A DNA stretch of 64,000 nucleotides from NCBI RefSeq assembly GCF_003315415.1, contig NZ_QNSB01000003.1, positions 186,001 through 250,000 of the forward strand, written 5' to 3'. The stretch's first letter is position 1, and the number at the start of each line of letters is the position of its first letter. Below, in pieces: positions 16,895 through 25,444 of this stretch. This DNA comes from Brevibacterium sanguinis. GTDB lineage: Bacteria > Actinomycetota > Actinomycetes > Actinomycetales > Brevibacteriaceae. Below the pieces are notes generated by a model, which saw nothing but the letters and a program-made list of their open reading frames with translations, made no database searches and had not been told where the DNA came from. The position numbers and the translations under genes are program-made.

Positions 16895-17003
16895 TAAGCC
16901 TCGACCTGTGTTCCGCCTCGGAACGGCGGGTGCGAGCAAGAGCACTTGCACTTTAGTTCGTTGTGTTCACTGCTCATCGACGCTGGTTTGCCCGTCGTCG
17001 TTA

Positions 17004-17029
17004 TCAATTCGTAACGTTGCCCGGGCAAC
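17004..17029 (+). promoter_or_regulatory. Shared upstream motif and 14-nt palindrome before protease 1
   Basis: TCAATTCGTAACGTTGC (17004-17020) is echoed before the second protease at 19101-19121 (TCAAT-CGA-TTCGTGACTTTGC). Here it runs into the perfect palindrome GTTGCCCGGGCAAC (17016-17029). The shared element suggests common control of the two paralogs. The regulator is not known. Confidence 0.45.
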
Positions 17030-17056
17030 TGACTGTCGAGCGAGAGATCGAGAAGC

Positions 17057-18946
17057 ATGCAGAAGAACCACGCGCCGCGTTCGCTGGCGTTGACGGCGGC
17101 CGCGGCCCTGGGACTGGGGTCGGCGCTCTTCGCCGCTCCTGCCGTCGCCGGACCGGAATCGGCTGCGGCGGAGCCCGCGCTCGAGGCGCCGAAGCTCACC
17201 GAGCAGACCGCGGAGCTGGCGGCGAAGCAGGTCGACGAGGTCAACGCGTTCGGCTTCAAGGACGGGACGCTCCACCTCGGCGTCGAGAAGGACAAGGACC
17301 TCAAGTCGGACGAGATCCAGAAGCTGCAGAAGAAGTACGGGGCGAAGAAGGTCGTCGTCACCTCCGGTGTCCCCGAACTCGACGCCCATGCGAAGAACGA
17401 CGTCGTCGGCGGGGCCGGCTATCTTATGGACACGCCGAGCGCCGGCGAGGCCTCGGCCTGCTCGACCGGCTTCTCCGGTTGGGACGGCGAGGGCAAGCCG
17501 ATCGTCCTCACCGCCGGCCACTGCGCCGAGGAGATCGACCCGGAGACCGGTGAGTTCGCCGGGAAGACGAAGCACGTCGACACCGAGCGTCCGTCGACGT
17601 CGAGCGCCAACGGCGGCGAGGGCTTCGACCCCAACGGCATCGGCGCTCTCGGCTCGTGGGGCTACACGAAGTTCGGCAGCCCCGTCGAGGAGGGCGAGAC
17701 GACCGGCAACGAGGGTGATATCGACTTCGGCGTCATCGAGCTCGACGAGGACAAGTACAACGCGAAGAACGGCGTCACCGACTGGTCGAGCGCCGATTCC
17801 GACGACCTGTCGACCTCGACGACGGGGATCACCTCGGTCGGCTCCCATGAGGAGGGAGAGGTGAGCAAGTCGGGCCGGACGACCGGTCTGACGGAGGGCA
17901 AGGTCATCCCGGCCGAGCAGGCACCCTTCGAATTCATGAATGTCAGCGGCCGGTGGGTCCATGGGTTCGCAGTCGAATCCTCGTTGGACGACCCGTTCTC
18001 GCAGCCGGGCGACTCCGGCGGCGCCGTGTTCCAGGGGGACAAGGCCGTCGGCGTGATCTCCGGAGGCGGGGAGGCCGAATGGGAGGACGGAACGAAGTTC
18101 CAGCTCGGCTGGGTCGCGGACCTCGACTACTCCCTCGAGGAGTCCGGCATCGACTTCTCCCTCGAGAAGGACGCACCACAGGCGCCCGCGGCCCCTGTCG
18201 CCGAGGACCAGACGATCGAGCCGAAGGGCGAGGTCACGGGTGAGGCCGATCCCGGCGCCGAGGTGAAGGTCGAGTGGAAGCCGGCAGACGGCTCGCAGGG
18301 CTCGGCCGACAGTGAGACGGTCAAGGCCGACGACAAGGGCGCCTTCGCGCTCGTCGGCCCCGCCGAGGCCGGCGACTGGGTCTACACCGCGACCGCAGTC
18401 GTCGACGGCAAGGAGTCGAAGGCCACCGAGTTCGACGTCACCGTCGAGGCGCCGGAGGAGTCCCCTGAGGCTCCCGCCGAGCGGGGGATGACCGTCGACC
18501 CCGAGGAGATCGCCGCCTCCGACTTCGTCAAGAAGGACAAGAGCGTGACGATCGCGACCGAGGGCTTCGACGAGGGTGAGGAGGTCACCCTCGAAGTCGT
18601 CGGCGGGCCGAAGAACGTCGAGGGCATCGAACTCAAGGAGAAGGCGAACGAGAACGGTGTCGCCTCCTTCGCGATCTACGGCACGAGCGAGTCCGATCCC
18701 GAGGCCTATGTCGGCAAGTACGACCTGGAGGCCACCGGGGCCAACGACACCGCGGAGGAGAAGGTCCTGACAGGTTCCTTCGAGGTCGTCGCCGATGAAG
18801 ACGGACAGGGTGGGGGAGAAGCCGGTGGCGGCTCCGATCTGCCGCGCACCGGTGCTGAGATGACCGGTCTCGCCGCAGGGGCCGGGCTGCTCGTCGTCGG
18901 CGGCGCCGCCGTGCTCCTGACCATACGTCGTGTGAAGAAGGACTGA
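17057..18946 (+). CDS. Secreted S1-type serine protease with LPRTG cell-wall anchor, copy 1
   Basis: A 629-residue surface protein. A signal peptide ends near APAVA (residue 31). A propeptide-like stretch (about 32-118) precedes a chymotrypsin-like domain: C135, LTAGHC (H155, C156), DIDFGVI (D223) and QPGDSGGAV (S320) give a complete triad and a probable C135-C156 disulfide. Two Ig-like modules follow (about 380-470 and 480-590), then the sorting signal LPRTG (595-599), a hydrophobic segment and a RRVKKD tail, so a sortase should attach it to peptidoglycan. No sortase is in the window. It is a tandem paralog of the gene at 19206, with a terminator between them. Natural substrate unknown. Confidence 0.9.
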   Translation: MQKNHAPRSLALTAAAALGLGSALFAAPAVAGPESAAAEPALEAPKLTEQTAELAAKQVDEVNAFGFKDGTLHLGVEKDKDLKSDEIQKLQKKYGAKKVVVTSGVPELDAHAKNDVVGGAGYLMDTPSAGEASACSTGFSGWDGEGKPIVLTAGHCAEEIDPETGEFAGKTKHVDTERPSTSSANGGEGFDPNGIGALGSWGYTKFGSPVEEGETTGNEGDIDFGVIELDEDKYNAKNGVTDWSSADSDDLSTSTTGITSVGSHEEGEVSKSGRTTGLTEGKVIPAEQAPFEFMNVSGRWVHGFAVESSLDDPFSQPGDSGGAVFQGDKAVGVISGGGEAEWEDGTKFQLGWVADLDYSLEESGIDFSLEKDAPQAPAAPVAEDQTIEPKGEVTGEADPGAEVKVEWKPADGSQGSADSETVKADDKGAFALVGPAEAGDWVYTATAVVDGKESKATEFDVTVEAPEESPEAPAERGMTVDPEEIAASDFVKKDKSVTIATEGFDEGEEVTLEVVGGPKNVEGIELKEKANENGVASFAIYGTSESDPEAYVGKYDLEATGANDTAEEKVLTGSFEVVADEDGQGGGEAGGGSDLPRTGAEMTGLAAGAGLLVVGGAAVLLTIRRVKKD

Positions 18947-18980
18947 CCCGGTCCCACCTGCGCGAACTGCAGGAATACTC

Positions 18981-19031
18981 AACAAGCGCCCTTGACCAAC
19001 TGGTCGAGGGCGCTTGTTGTTTCGTTCTTTT
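18981..19031 (+). terminator. Rho-independent terminator after protease 1
   Basis: Perfect 12-bp arms AACAAGCGCCCT (18981-18992) and AGGGCGCTTGTT (19007-19018), with an inner GACC/GGTC pairing, are followed by the T-rich run GTTTCGTTCTTTTTG. Confidence 0.88.
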
Positions 19032-19100
19032 TGTTCACTGTTTCATGAACGGTTTCTTGGTAGACCCCGTGTCCAAACCGTAATCTTTCTGTGACTAAGG

Positions 19101-19121
19101 TCAATCGATTCGTGACTTTGC
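19101..19121 (+). promoter_or_regulatory. Shared upstream motif before protease 2
   Basis: TCAATCGATTCGTGACTTTGC resembles 17004-17020 upstream of the first protease. It lies about 85 bp before the start codon. Confidence 0.4.
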
Positions 19122-19205
19122 GCACACAGGTCGGGGCTCTGGAGCTTCGCGGGCGGTGCCGGGCACAGTCGATATCGGAAGCTCCCGAAACAGGAACGGA
19201 AAAGT

Positions 19206-21290
19206 ATGCAGAAGAAATTCGTGCAGAGTTCGCTGGCTCTGACCGCCGCTGCGGCGCTCGGCCTGGGTGGCGCATTCGTCGCCGGCCCGGCCGCTGCGAC
19301 GCCGTCCGCGTCGCCCTCGGCGTCCGCCGCCGCGCAGGTGCCTCAGAAGCTCGACGTGCAGAACGAGAAGAAGGCGGCGGCCGTCGCAGCTGACATCGAA
19401 GGTGTCAATGCCTTCGGAGTCAGCAACGGCAAGCTGTACGTCGGCGTCGAAGCCGAGACCAAGGAAGTCAAGGAGCTTCAGGAGAAGTACTCCAATGTCG
19501 TCGTCACCCTCGGTGTCCAGGAGCTTGAGCCGCACGCCAAGACCGACGCCGTCGGTGGTGCCGGCTACCTGATGTCGGTGCCCGGTGGCTCCGGCGTCTG
19601 CTCGACCGGGTTCTCCGGCTGGGACGGTGCGGGCAATCCCGTCGTTCTCACCGCCGGACACTGCTCCGAGGTCTTGGACGAGACCACCAACGAGACCGTT
19701 GGCGCCTCGACGATCGTCGACACCGAGCGTCCGTCGACCGCGGAGGCCAACGGCGGCGAGGGCTTCGAGCCCCAGGGCGTGGGCCCTCTCGGTGAGTGGG
19801 GATTCACCAAGTTCGGCAGCGACGTCCTCGCGGGCGACGACACCGATCCTGAGCCGAAGGCCAGCGACATCGACTTCGCCGTCATCAAGATGAACGACGC
19901 GGTCTATGACGCCAAGAACGGCGTCACCGACTGGACCACCGCAGACTCAGATGACCTCTCTGCCAGCACCAAGCCGATCAGCAAGGTCGGTGCCCACACC
20001 GAGGGCTCGGTCTCGAAGTCTGGCCGGACCACCGGTGTCACCGAAGGACAGGTCATCCCGGCAGAACAGGTCGGGTTCGAGTGGATGAACGTCGGCGGAC
20101 GTTGGGTCCACGGATTCGCCGTCGAGTCGTCGATCGCCGATCCGTTCTCGCAGCCGGGCGATTCCGGTGGAGCCGTGTACCAGGGTGACACCGCGGTCGG
20201 CGTCATCTCCGGTGGTGGACCCGCCGAATGGAATGATGGCACGGAGTTCCAGCTCGGCTGGGTCGCCGACCTCGACTACTCGCTCGAGCAGTCGGGTGTC
20301 GAGTTCTCCCTGACCGACCCGAACGCTGAGCCCGAGGCTCCCGCCGCTCCGGTCGTCAAGGATCAGACCATCAAGCCCAACGGTGCCGTCACCGGCAAGG
20401 CCGCTGCAGGTGTCGACGTGAAGATCACGTGGAAGCCGAAGGCCGGCGCGCAGGGCGCGACCGAAGGTGAAGAGACCGTCAAGGCCAACGCCGAGGGCAA
20501 CTTCACCATCGAGGGCCCCGAGGCTCCCGGTCAGTACGACTACACCGCGACCGCCTCCAATGCCGGCGGATCCTCCGACACCGTGCCCTTCGTGGTGACG
20601 GTCGAAGAGCCCCCGGCCGAGGCCGACGCCGCCACCGATGGTGCTGACGCCGGAGCCGCAGCCGAAGGTGCAGAGGCTGACGCCAATGCCGAAGGCGCCG
20701 AAGCCGATGCTTCCGCCGACGGAGCCGACGCAGGTGCCGAAGCCGACGCTGGAGCCGACGCCGCCGAGGCCGACGCCTCCGCCGGTGCCGACGACTCGAA
20801 GGACGGCGGCGAGGAGACTCCTGCCGAGCGTGCGATCAGCATCGAGCCCAAGGAGATCGTCGACACCGACTTCGTCAACAAGGACAAGGGTGTGACCATC
20901 ACCGTCGAAGGCTTCGACGAGGGTGAGAACGTCACGCTCGAGGTCGTCGCCGGCCCGAACAACGTCCAGGGCATCGAGCTCAATGAGACCGCGAACAAGG
21001 ACGGCGTCGCCGCCTTCAACATCTACGGTGTCAACGATTCCGATCCCTCGGTCTACCGCGGCAAGTACGACGTCAATGTCACCGGTGCCAATGACACCGC
21101 TGACGAGAAGGCCCTCACCGGGTCCTTCGAGGTCGTCGCAGCCGAAGACGGCAAGGGCGGCGGTGACGGCGGATCCGATCTGCCTCGCACCGGTGCCGAA
21201 CTGACCGGCCTCGCAGCCGGAGCAGCTCTGCTCGTCGTCGGTGGCGCCGCAGTGGTCCTGACCATGCGTCGCAACTCGAAGAAGAACTGA
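19206..21290 (+). CDS. Secreted S1-type serine protease with LPRTG cell-wall anchor, copy 2
   Basis: A 694-residue paralog of the 17057 protein with the same order: signal peptide (to about residue 32), pro-region, protease domain with C132, LTAGHC (H152), DIDFAVI (D223) and QPGDSGGAV (S320), Ig-like module (about 380-465), C-terminal module, LPRTG (659-663), hydrophobic segment and basic tail. It differs mainly by an acidic Ala/Asp/Glu/Gly spacer of about 65 residues (471-538) missing from copy 1. Complete catalytic residues and intact anchors in both copies argue that both are functional. It has its own promoter region after the terminator of copy 1 and its own terminator. Confidence 0.9.
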   Translation: MQKKFVQSSLALTAAAALGLGGAFVAGPAAATPSASPSASAAAQVPQKLDVQNEKKAAAVAADIEGVNAFGVSNGKLYVGVEAETKEVKELQEKYSNVVVTLGVQELEPHAKTDAVGGAGYLMSVPGGSGVCSTGFSGWDGAGNPVVLTAGHCSEVLDETTNETVGASTIVDTERPSTAEANGGEGFEPQGVGPLGEWGFTKFGSDVLAGDDTDPEPKASDIDFAVIKMNDAVYDAKNGVTDWTTADSDDLSASTKPISKVGAHTEGSVSKSGRTTGVTEGQVIPAEQVGFEWMNVGGRWVHGFAVESSIADPFSQPGDSGGAVYQGDTAVGVISGGGPAEWNDGTEFQLGWVADLDYSLEQSGVEFSLTDPNAEPEAPAAPVVKDQTIKPNGAVTGKAAAGVDVKITWKPKAGAQGATEGEETVKANAEGNFTIEGPEAPGQYDYTATASNAGGSSDTVPFVVTVEEPPAEADAATDGADAGAAAEGAEADANAEGAEADASADGADAGAEADAGADAAEADASAGADDSKDGGEETPAERAISIEPKEIVDTDFVNKDKGVTITVEGFDEGENVTLEVVAGPNNVQGIELNETANKDGVAAFNIYGVNDSDPSVYRGKYDVNVTGANDTADEKALTGSFEVVAAEDGKGGGDGGSDLPRTGAELTGLAAGAALLVVGGAAVVLTMRRNSKKN
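20618..20818 (+). repeat. Degenerate Ala/Asp/Glu-rich coding repeat
   Basis: Imperfect units such as AEGAEADA, ADGADAG and AEADAGADA are encoded in series (residues about 471-538). The unit is absent from the upstream paralog, so it expanded after duplication or was lost there. It is likely a flexible acidic wall-spanning spacer. Confidence 0.8.
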
Positions 21291-21331
21291 ACTCGGCTCT
21301 GACGGTCACCCGCTGACCGACTGAGAGTTCA

Positions 21332-21365
21332 GCGAACACCCCCGGTCTCCACCGGGGGTGTTCGC
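21332..21365 (+). terminator. Strong hairpin after protease 2
   Basis: A 15-bp perfect stem, GCGAACACCCCCGGT / ACCGGGGGTGTTCGC, with a 4-nt CTCC loop. The tail is only weakly T-rich. Confidence 0.8.
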
Positions 21366-21385
21366 GTTCCCATACAACTGTTCGG

Positions 21386-21391
21386 TAACAT
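21386..21391 (+). promoter_or_regulatory. -10 box TAACAT of leaderless thioesterase promoter
   Basis: TAACAT ends 7 nt before the ATG at 21399. There is no ribosome site. Confidence 0.6.
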
Positions 21392-21398
21392 ATGTGGC

Positions 21399-22217
21399 AT
21401 GAGCCACTCGGTCACCGATGAATTCCACAGCGCCATCGCACTCGAGCCCACGTCGGAGAACTCCTTCAACGCCCACCTCGGCGCGGGGTGGAAGGTGGCG
21501 GGCGCGGTCAACGGGGGATACCTCCTTGCGCTGCTCGGACATGCCCTGCGACAGAGCAGTCCGAACGCTCCGGATCCCCTCGTCATCTCCGCTCACTATC
21601 TCGGGCCCAGTGATTCCGGTCCCGCCGAAGTGGCGACGCGGATCGTGCGGCAGGGACGCTCGAGTGCGACGTTCGGCGTCGACCTCGTCCAGGACGACCG
21701 CCCGACCATCACAGCGCTGGCGACAATGGGCAGTCTCGCCGCGCTTCCCGACGACGTCGCAACCTCTGCCGAACCGCCGGACCTGCCGGTGCCCGAGGAG
21801 TGCATCGATGTCGCCGAGGCGTCCGCCGACTTCCTCGCGGCCGCTCCGCTGCTCTCCCGCTTCGACATGCTCCTCGACCCGGCGACGACGGGATTCGCCG
21901 TCGGCAGGCCGAGCGGACGAGGGCTGCTCCAAGGGTGGCTGCGCTGGGCGGATGGATCCGACCCCGACGTGCTGTCCCTCCTGGCCTTCCTCGATGCCTT
22001 CCCGCCGGTGATGTTCGACTTCGGTCGGTTCGGCTGGTCGCCGACCATCGAACTGACCTCCCATGTGCGTGCGGTCCCGGCACCCGGGTGGATCCGCGTC
22101 ACGGTGCACAGCCGCAACATCGCCGGAGGAATGTTCGAGGAGGACTGCGAACTCTGGGACTCTGCGGGCCGCCTCGTCGCCCAATCCCGGCAGCTTGCCC
22201 GCCAGCCGCGCGACTGA
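21399..22217 (+). CDS. Acyl-CoA thioesterase family protein (double hotdog)
   Basis: A 272-residue protein of the TesB/4HBT_3-like group. GWKVAGAVNGGYLLALLGHALRQSS is the first hotdog helix region with the NGGY motif. PLVISAHYLGPSDSGPAEVATRIVRQGRSSATFGVDLVQDD gives the central strands. The C-terminal half repeats the fold and ends RNIAGGMFEEDCELWDSAGRLVAQSRQLA, where the WDSxGxLVAQSRQLA strand is typical of this family. It should hydrolyse acyl-CoA thioesters; chain length is not predictable. Leaderless start. Confidence 0.83.
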   Translation: MSHSVTDEFHSAIALEPTSENSFNAHLGAGWKVAGAVNGGYLLALLGHALRQSSPNAPDPLVISAHYLGPSDSGPAEVATRIVRQGRSSATFGVDLVQDDRPTITALATMGSLAALPDDVATSAEPPDLPVPEECIDVAEASADFLAAAPLLSRFDMLLDPATTGFAVGRPSGRGLLQGWLRWADGSDPDVLSLLAFLDAFPPVMFDFGRFGWSPTIELTSHVRAVPAPGWIRVTVHSRNIAGGMFEEDCELWDSAGRLVAQSRQLARQPRD

Positions 22218-22408
22218 ATCCCACGCCGCGTGACCGAACCGCCTTTCTCCGGGCCCGGTGCAGCGTGTCTGTGGTCGGATTGCGACGAAGGGAAACGCTG
22301 TGTGGCGATGAACGGGCACTCGTGTCAGTCTCCGTGTCTATGGTAGAAGCTCAGTGAATCCACCCATCTCCGGCAGTCACGGCTGTCGGAGCGAAAGGAC
22401 GGTCAGCC

Positions 22409-22795
22409 ATGGCCTCGCTGTCATCCCTGAGCATCGCGTTCGACTGCGCGGATGTGCGCACCCAGTCGACCTTTTGGTCCAAGCTGCTCGACGTCGAGCT
22501 CGACGAGGGCGCGAACGAGTTCGTCGCCAGCATCGGCGGCATCCACAGTCCGGAGACGACGACCCCGGGCATGCTGTTCCTCAAGGTCGACGATCGGGGA
22601 GAGGGCAAGAACCCGGTCCACATCGACCTCGACGACCCGCATTACCCGCGCGACGTCGAGAAGGCGGTGTCCCTGGGCGCGAAGAAGGTCGCCTCGTTCC
22701 AGGAGCACGGAATCGAGTGGACGACTCTCCTCGATCCCGAGGGCAACGTCTTCGACATCGGCCGTCGGCAGGTGTCGGACCAGACAGGAGCCTGA
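22409..22795 (+). CDS. VOC (glyoxalase/bleomycin-resistance-like) family protein
   Basis: A 128-residue single-unit VOC protein with the two beta-alpha-beta-beta-beta repeats: LSIAFDCADVRTQSTFWSKLLD and the closing strand WTTLLDPEGNVFDIGRR. The variant resembles the glyoxalase-like group that has the DPEGN turn. Metal ligands and substrate are not certain. The leader is about 60 nt if TATGGT (22339-22344) is the -10 box. Confidence 0.8.
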   Translation: MASLSSLSIAFDCADVRTQSTFWSKLLDVELDEGANEFVASIGGIHSPETTTPGMLFLKVDDRGEGKNPVHIDLDDPHYPRDVEKAVSLGAKKVASFQEHGIEWTTLLDPEGNVFDIGRRQVSDQTGA

Positions 22796-22907
22796 CATGC
22801 CGGAACAGTATGCACGACAGAGTGTGAAACGACTCGACCGGAGTGTCACGGGTATCACGTAGAGTGACAGGGACAGCATCAATCACCAACGAAGGAAAGA
22901 TCGAAGC

Positions 22908-23408
22908 ATGGCGAAAACTGCATTCCAGGGCACCCCGGTCCACACCGTCGGAGAGCTCCCCGAGAAGGGCGCACAGGCACCGGCCTTCAGCCTTGTCGGG
23001 ACGGACCTCGACGAGGTCAGCTCGGCCGACACCGCGGGCAAGCGCGTCGTCCTCAACATCTTCCCGAGCCTCGACACCGGCGTCTGCGCCGCCTCGGTGC
23101 GCACGTTCAACGAACTGGCCGCAGGCCTGGAGAACACCACCGTCCTCTGCGTCTCCAACGACCTGCCGTTCGCTCAGGCCCGCTTCTGCGGTGCCGAAGG
23201 CATCGAGAACGTCGTCGTCGGCTCCGGCTTCCGCAGCGCCTTCGGCAAGGAGTTCGGAGTGACCATGGTCGACGGTCCGCTGGCCGGTCTGCTCGCCCGT
23301 GCGGTCGTCGTCCTCGATGAGAAGGGCACCGTCACCTACACGCAGCTCGTCGATGAGATCACCACCGAACCGGACTACGACGCAGCGAAGGCAGCTCTCG
23401 GCGCCTGA
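22908..23408 (+). CDS. tpx: Thiol peroxidase (Tpx-type peroxiredoxin)
   Basis: A 166-residue atypical two-cysteine peroxiredoxin that reduces hydroperoxides using thioredoxin. [17 protein letters not shown] holds the peroxidatic Cys60, and [16 protein letters not shown] holds the resolving Cys94, the spacing expected for Tpx. The protein opens with [22 protein letters not shown] as in bacterial Tpx. GAAGGAAAG precedes the ATG. It is a single gene; a 16-nt palindrome lies between it and the convergent deacetylase. Confidence 0.95.
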   Translation: MAKTAFQGTPVHTVGELPEKGAQAPAFSLVGTDLDEVSSADTAGKRVVLNIFPSLDTGVCAASVRTFNELAAGLENTTVLCVSNDLPFAQARFCGAEGIENVVVGSGFRSAFGKEFGVTMVDGPLAGLLARAVVVLDEKGTVTYTQLVDEITTEPDYDAAKAALGA

Positions 23409-23424
23409 TCGACCCCGGGGTCGA
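23409..23424. terminator. 16-nt palindrome between convergent genes
   Basis: TCGACCCCGGGGTCGA is a perfect palindrome in the 20-bp gap between tpx and the PIG-L gene. It may act as a bidirectional terminator, but it has no natural loop and no T-tract. Confidence 0.4.
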
Positions 23425-23428
23425 CCTG

Positions 23429-24145
23429 CTACATACTGATCACCTGCACGGGCAGAGCGTATTCCACGCCTGCCCGTGCGCCGGTTTCTGACGTGATCCC
23501 GGTGATCATCTCCCGAGGCACCGGGTGGTCGGTGAGCGCCTCGAGGTAGACCCTGTGGGCCTCGAGCGAGCGCACGCCCTTGTCGACGTCGTCGGCATCC
23601 AGTGCCACGGCGTGAGTGGGTTCCGCCCCGTTGACGAGGAGCCGACCGGTCTTCCACGCACCAAGCCCCGACTCCTCGAGATCGGTGAACAGCCACGGAT
23701 TGTCCGCGTCCCGGATGGCATCGATTGTGGCGACACCGGCGTTGCGGTGATCGACGTGGTTGAGCCCCCACGGCGTCTCCAGGCGCCAGGTGGTGACCAT
23801 CACCGCGTCCGGTCGGAACTGCCGGATCTTCCGCGCGATCGCACGGCGCAGTTCGAGGTCGGCCTCGAGCAGGCCGTCGGGGAAGTCGAGGATCTCCAGA
23901 TCGTCGACGCCGACGATCGTGCACGCCTCCCGCTGCTCGGCTGCCCGCAGCGGTGCCACCTCGTCGGGATGCATGCCCCGGATTCCGGCCTCGCCGCGGG
24001 TCAGGAGCAGATACGAGATCTGCTTGCCCGCACGCGCCCACTTGGCCACGGCGGCCGAGGCGCCGTATTCCATGTCGTCCGGGTGCGCCACGATGCACAG
24101 GACCCTGCTGATGTCTTCGTCGTCGAGAAGCGGAAGCTCATTCAT
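23429..24145 (-). CDS. PIG-L family zinc deacetylase
   Basis: A 238-residue LmbE/PIG-L protein. VAHPDDMEYG (AHPDD metal motif, residues 19-24) and NHVDHRNAG (second histidine pair) are intact, so zinc-dependent de-N-acetylation is likely. It differs from the MshB-like protein at 54366 and is closer to the BshB-like or unspecified sugar-deacetylase branch. Leaderless start: TAGCCT, 6 nt, ATG. It lies 9 bp after the flavin monooxygenase on the same strand. Substrate unknown. Confidence 0.87.
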   Translation of the reverse strand: MNELPLLDDEDISRVLCIVAHPDDMEYGASAAVAKWARAGKQISYLLLTRGEAGIRGMHPDEVAPLRAAEQREACTIVGVDDLEILDFPDGLLEADLELRRAIARKIRQFRPDAVMVTTWRLETPWGLNHVDHRNAGVATIDAIRDADNPWLFTDLEESGLGAWKTGRLLVNGAEPTHAVALDADDVDKGVRSLEAHRVYLEALTDHPVPREMITGITSETGARAGVEYALPVQVISM

Positions 24146-24151
24146 CCCACC

Positions 24152-24157
24152 AGGCTA
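24152..24157 (-). promoter_or_regulatory. -10 box TAGCCT of leaderless PIG-L promoter
   Basis: TAGCCT then 6 nt then ATG at 24145. It overlaps the last codon of the upstream flavin monooxygenase gene. Confidence 0.55.
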
Positions 24158-25384
24158 TGCGCCCGCGGAGGCCTGCGCCAGGTCTCCCGGCAACCGCTTG
24201 AGGAGCTCACGTGCGGCCATCCGGCCGGCCCGGGTCGCACCGACGGTCGAGCTCGCCGAACCGTAGCCGACGAGGAGGACGCGGCGATCACCTCTCACCG
24301 ACACTTCGGACTCCATCGCGATGCCCCCATCACGAGTGCGCAGATGCAGCGGTGCCAGGTGGTTGAGTGCGGCGCGGAAGCCCGTGTTCCAGAAGATCAC
24401 ATCGACCTCCTCGACGCGGTCCTCGGTGTAGGGCTGCCAGGATTCCGGCAGGGCCAGGCGATCGCTCGCCGACGGTCCGAGCCCTTCGGAGGTGGGCGTC
24501 GCCTCGGTGTCGTGGGCGGGGAAGTGCACGCCGTGGGGGAGGATTCTGTCGAACATCCCCCGCGACACGAGGACTCCCGACCTCACTCCGGCGAGGAACT
24601 CCTCGCGGATGGGCAGGCCCGTCGTGCGGACCACGCTCGCCGGAGCCAGACCCGCGAGCGTGCGGGAGCGGACGGCACGTTCGACCTCGAGCCCCCAGCT
24701 GCCGTCGAACTCACGCGAGGTGAAGTTCGGCGGTCGGCGGGTGGCCCACAGGGTGTCGGTCACCTCGGCGAGCTGGAGGAGGAACTGGGTCGCCGAGATC
24801 CCGCCGCCGACGACGAGCGTGCGTCGGTCGCGGAAGTCCTCGACGTCGCGGAAGCTCACGGTGTGGAGCTGGCGGCCCTCGAACTCCGCGATTCCGGGGA
24901 CGAAGGGGATATAGGGGCGACGCCACGTGCCCGTCGCGTTGATGATGAAGGAGGCGGTGAGCTGAACCCGTTCACCGTCGAGGTCGACCGTCAGCGACAG
25001 CGGACCTGAGCCCGGTGTTCCGGACCGCACCTCGTCGACCTCGGCGGGTCGGACGACGCAGAGTTCGAGTTCTCGTTCGTAGCGGGAGTAGTAGTCGGAC
25101 ACGACCGCCGAGGCGGGGCACCGGGGATCGGGCGAGCCGAGGGGGAAGCCGGGGAGATCGGCGATCCGGTTCGCTCCGCCCAGGGTCAGGGAGTCCCATC
25201 GTTCGCGCCACGCCCCGCCGGGACCCGAACTCGCGTCGAGGACGAGGAAGTCCCGTCCGGCCCGCAGGCCGTCCCGCCACAGGTAATGGGCTGCGGACAG
25301 GCCGGCCTGACCGGCGCCGATGATGACGATGGGCCAGTGTGAGCCGGCGAGCAGCTCGTGGAGTCGACACACCATGGCGTCCAT
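24155..25384 (-). CDS. FAD/NAD(P)-dependent monooxygenase-like oxidoreductase
   Basis: A 409-residue protein with two nucleotide-binding folds: IVIIGAGQAGLSAAHYL (FAD, residues 19-35) and TLVVGGGISATQFLL (NADPH, about 190-205). The segment between them with GGAWRERWDSL is typical of YUC/flavin-containing and Baeyer-Villiger-like enzymes. A C-terminal VDVIFWNTGFRAAL resembles the ATG-like FMO motif. The start is uncertain: ATG at 25384 or the in-frame ATG at 25375, which follows a GACAAT box by 7 nt. Substrate unknown. Confidence 0.82.
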   Translation of the reverse strand: MDAMVCRLHELLAGSHWPIVIIGAGQAGLSAAHYLWRDGLRAGRDFLVLDASSGPGGAWRERWDSLTLGGANRIADLPGFPLGSPDPRCPASAVVSDYYSRYERELELCVVRPAEVDEVRSGTPGSGPLSLTVDLDGERVQLTASFIINATGTWRRPYIPFVPGIAEFEGRQLHTVSFRDVEDFRDRRTLVVGGGISATQFLLQLAEVTDTLWATRRPPNFTSREFDGSWGLEVERAVRSRTLAGLAPASVVRTTGLPIREEFLAGVRSGVLVSRGMFDRILPHGVHFPAHDTEATPTSEGLGPSASDRLALPESWQPYTEDRVEEVDVIFWNTGFRAALNHLAPLHLRTRDGGIAMESEVSVRGDRRVLLVGYGSASSTVGATRAGRMAARELLKRLPGDLAQASAGA

Positions 25385-25444
25385 TGTCCCAGGTGCCTCT
25401 GGATGTCGGATCGGAGATTCGCAAGTCCGATTGACGGTGGCGCC

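Noticed and set aside
20618..20818. Possible CRISPR-like or VNTR array
   Set aside because: Units are imperfect, inside a coding frame, and encode an acidic spacer; there are no regular spacers.
23429..25384. Mycothiol biosynthesis operon
   Set aside because: The PIG-L protein at 23429 differs from the MshB-like protein at 54366, and the flavin monooxygenase beside it is not a mycothiol gene.
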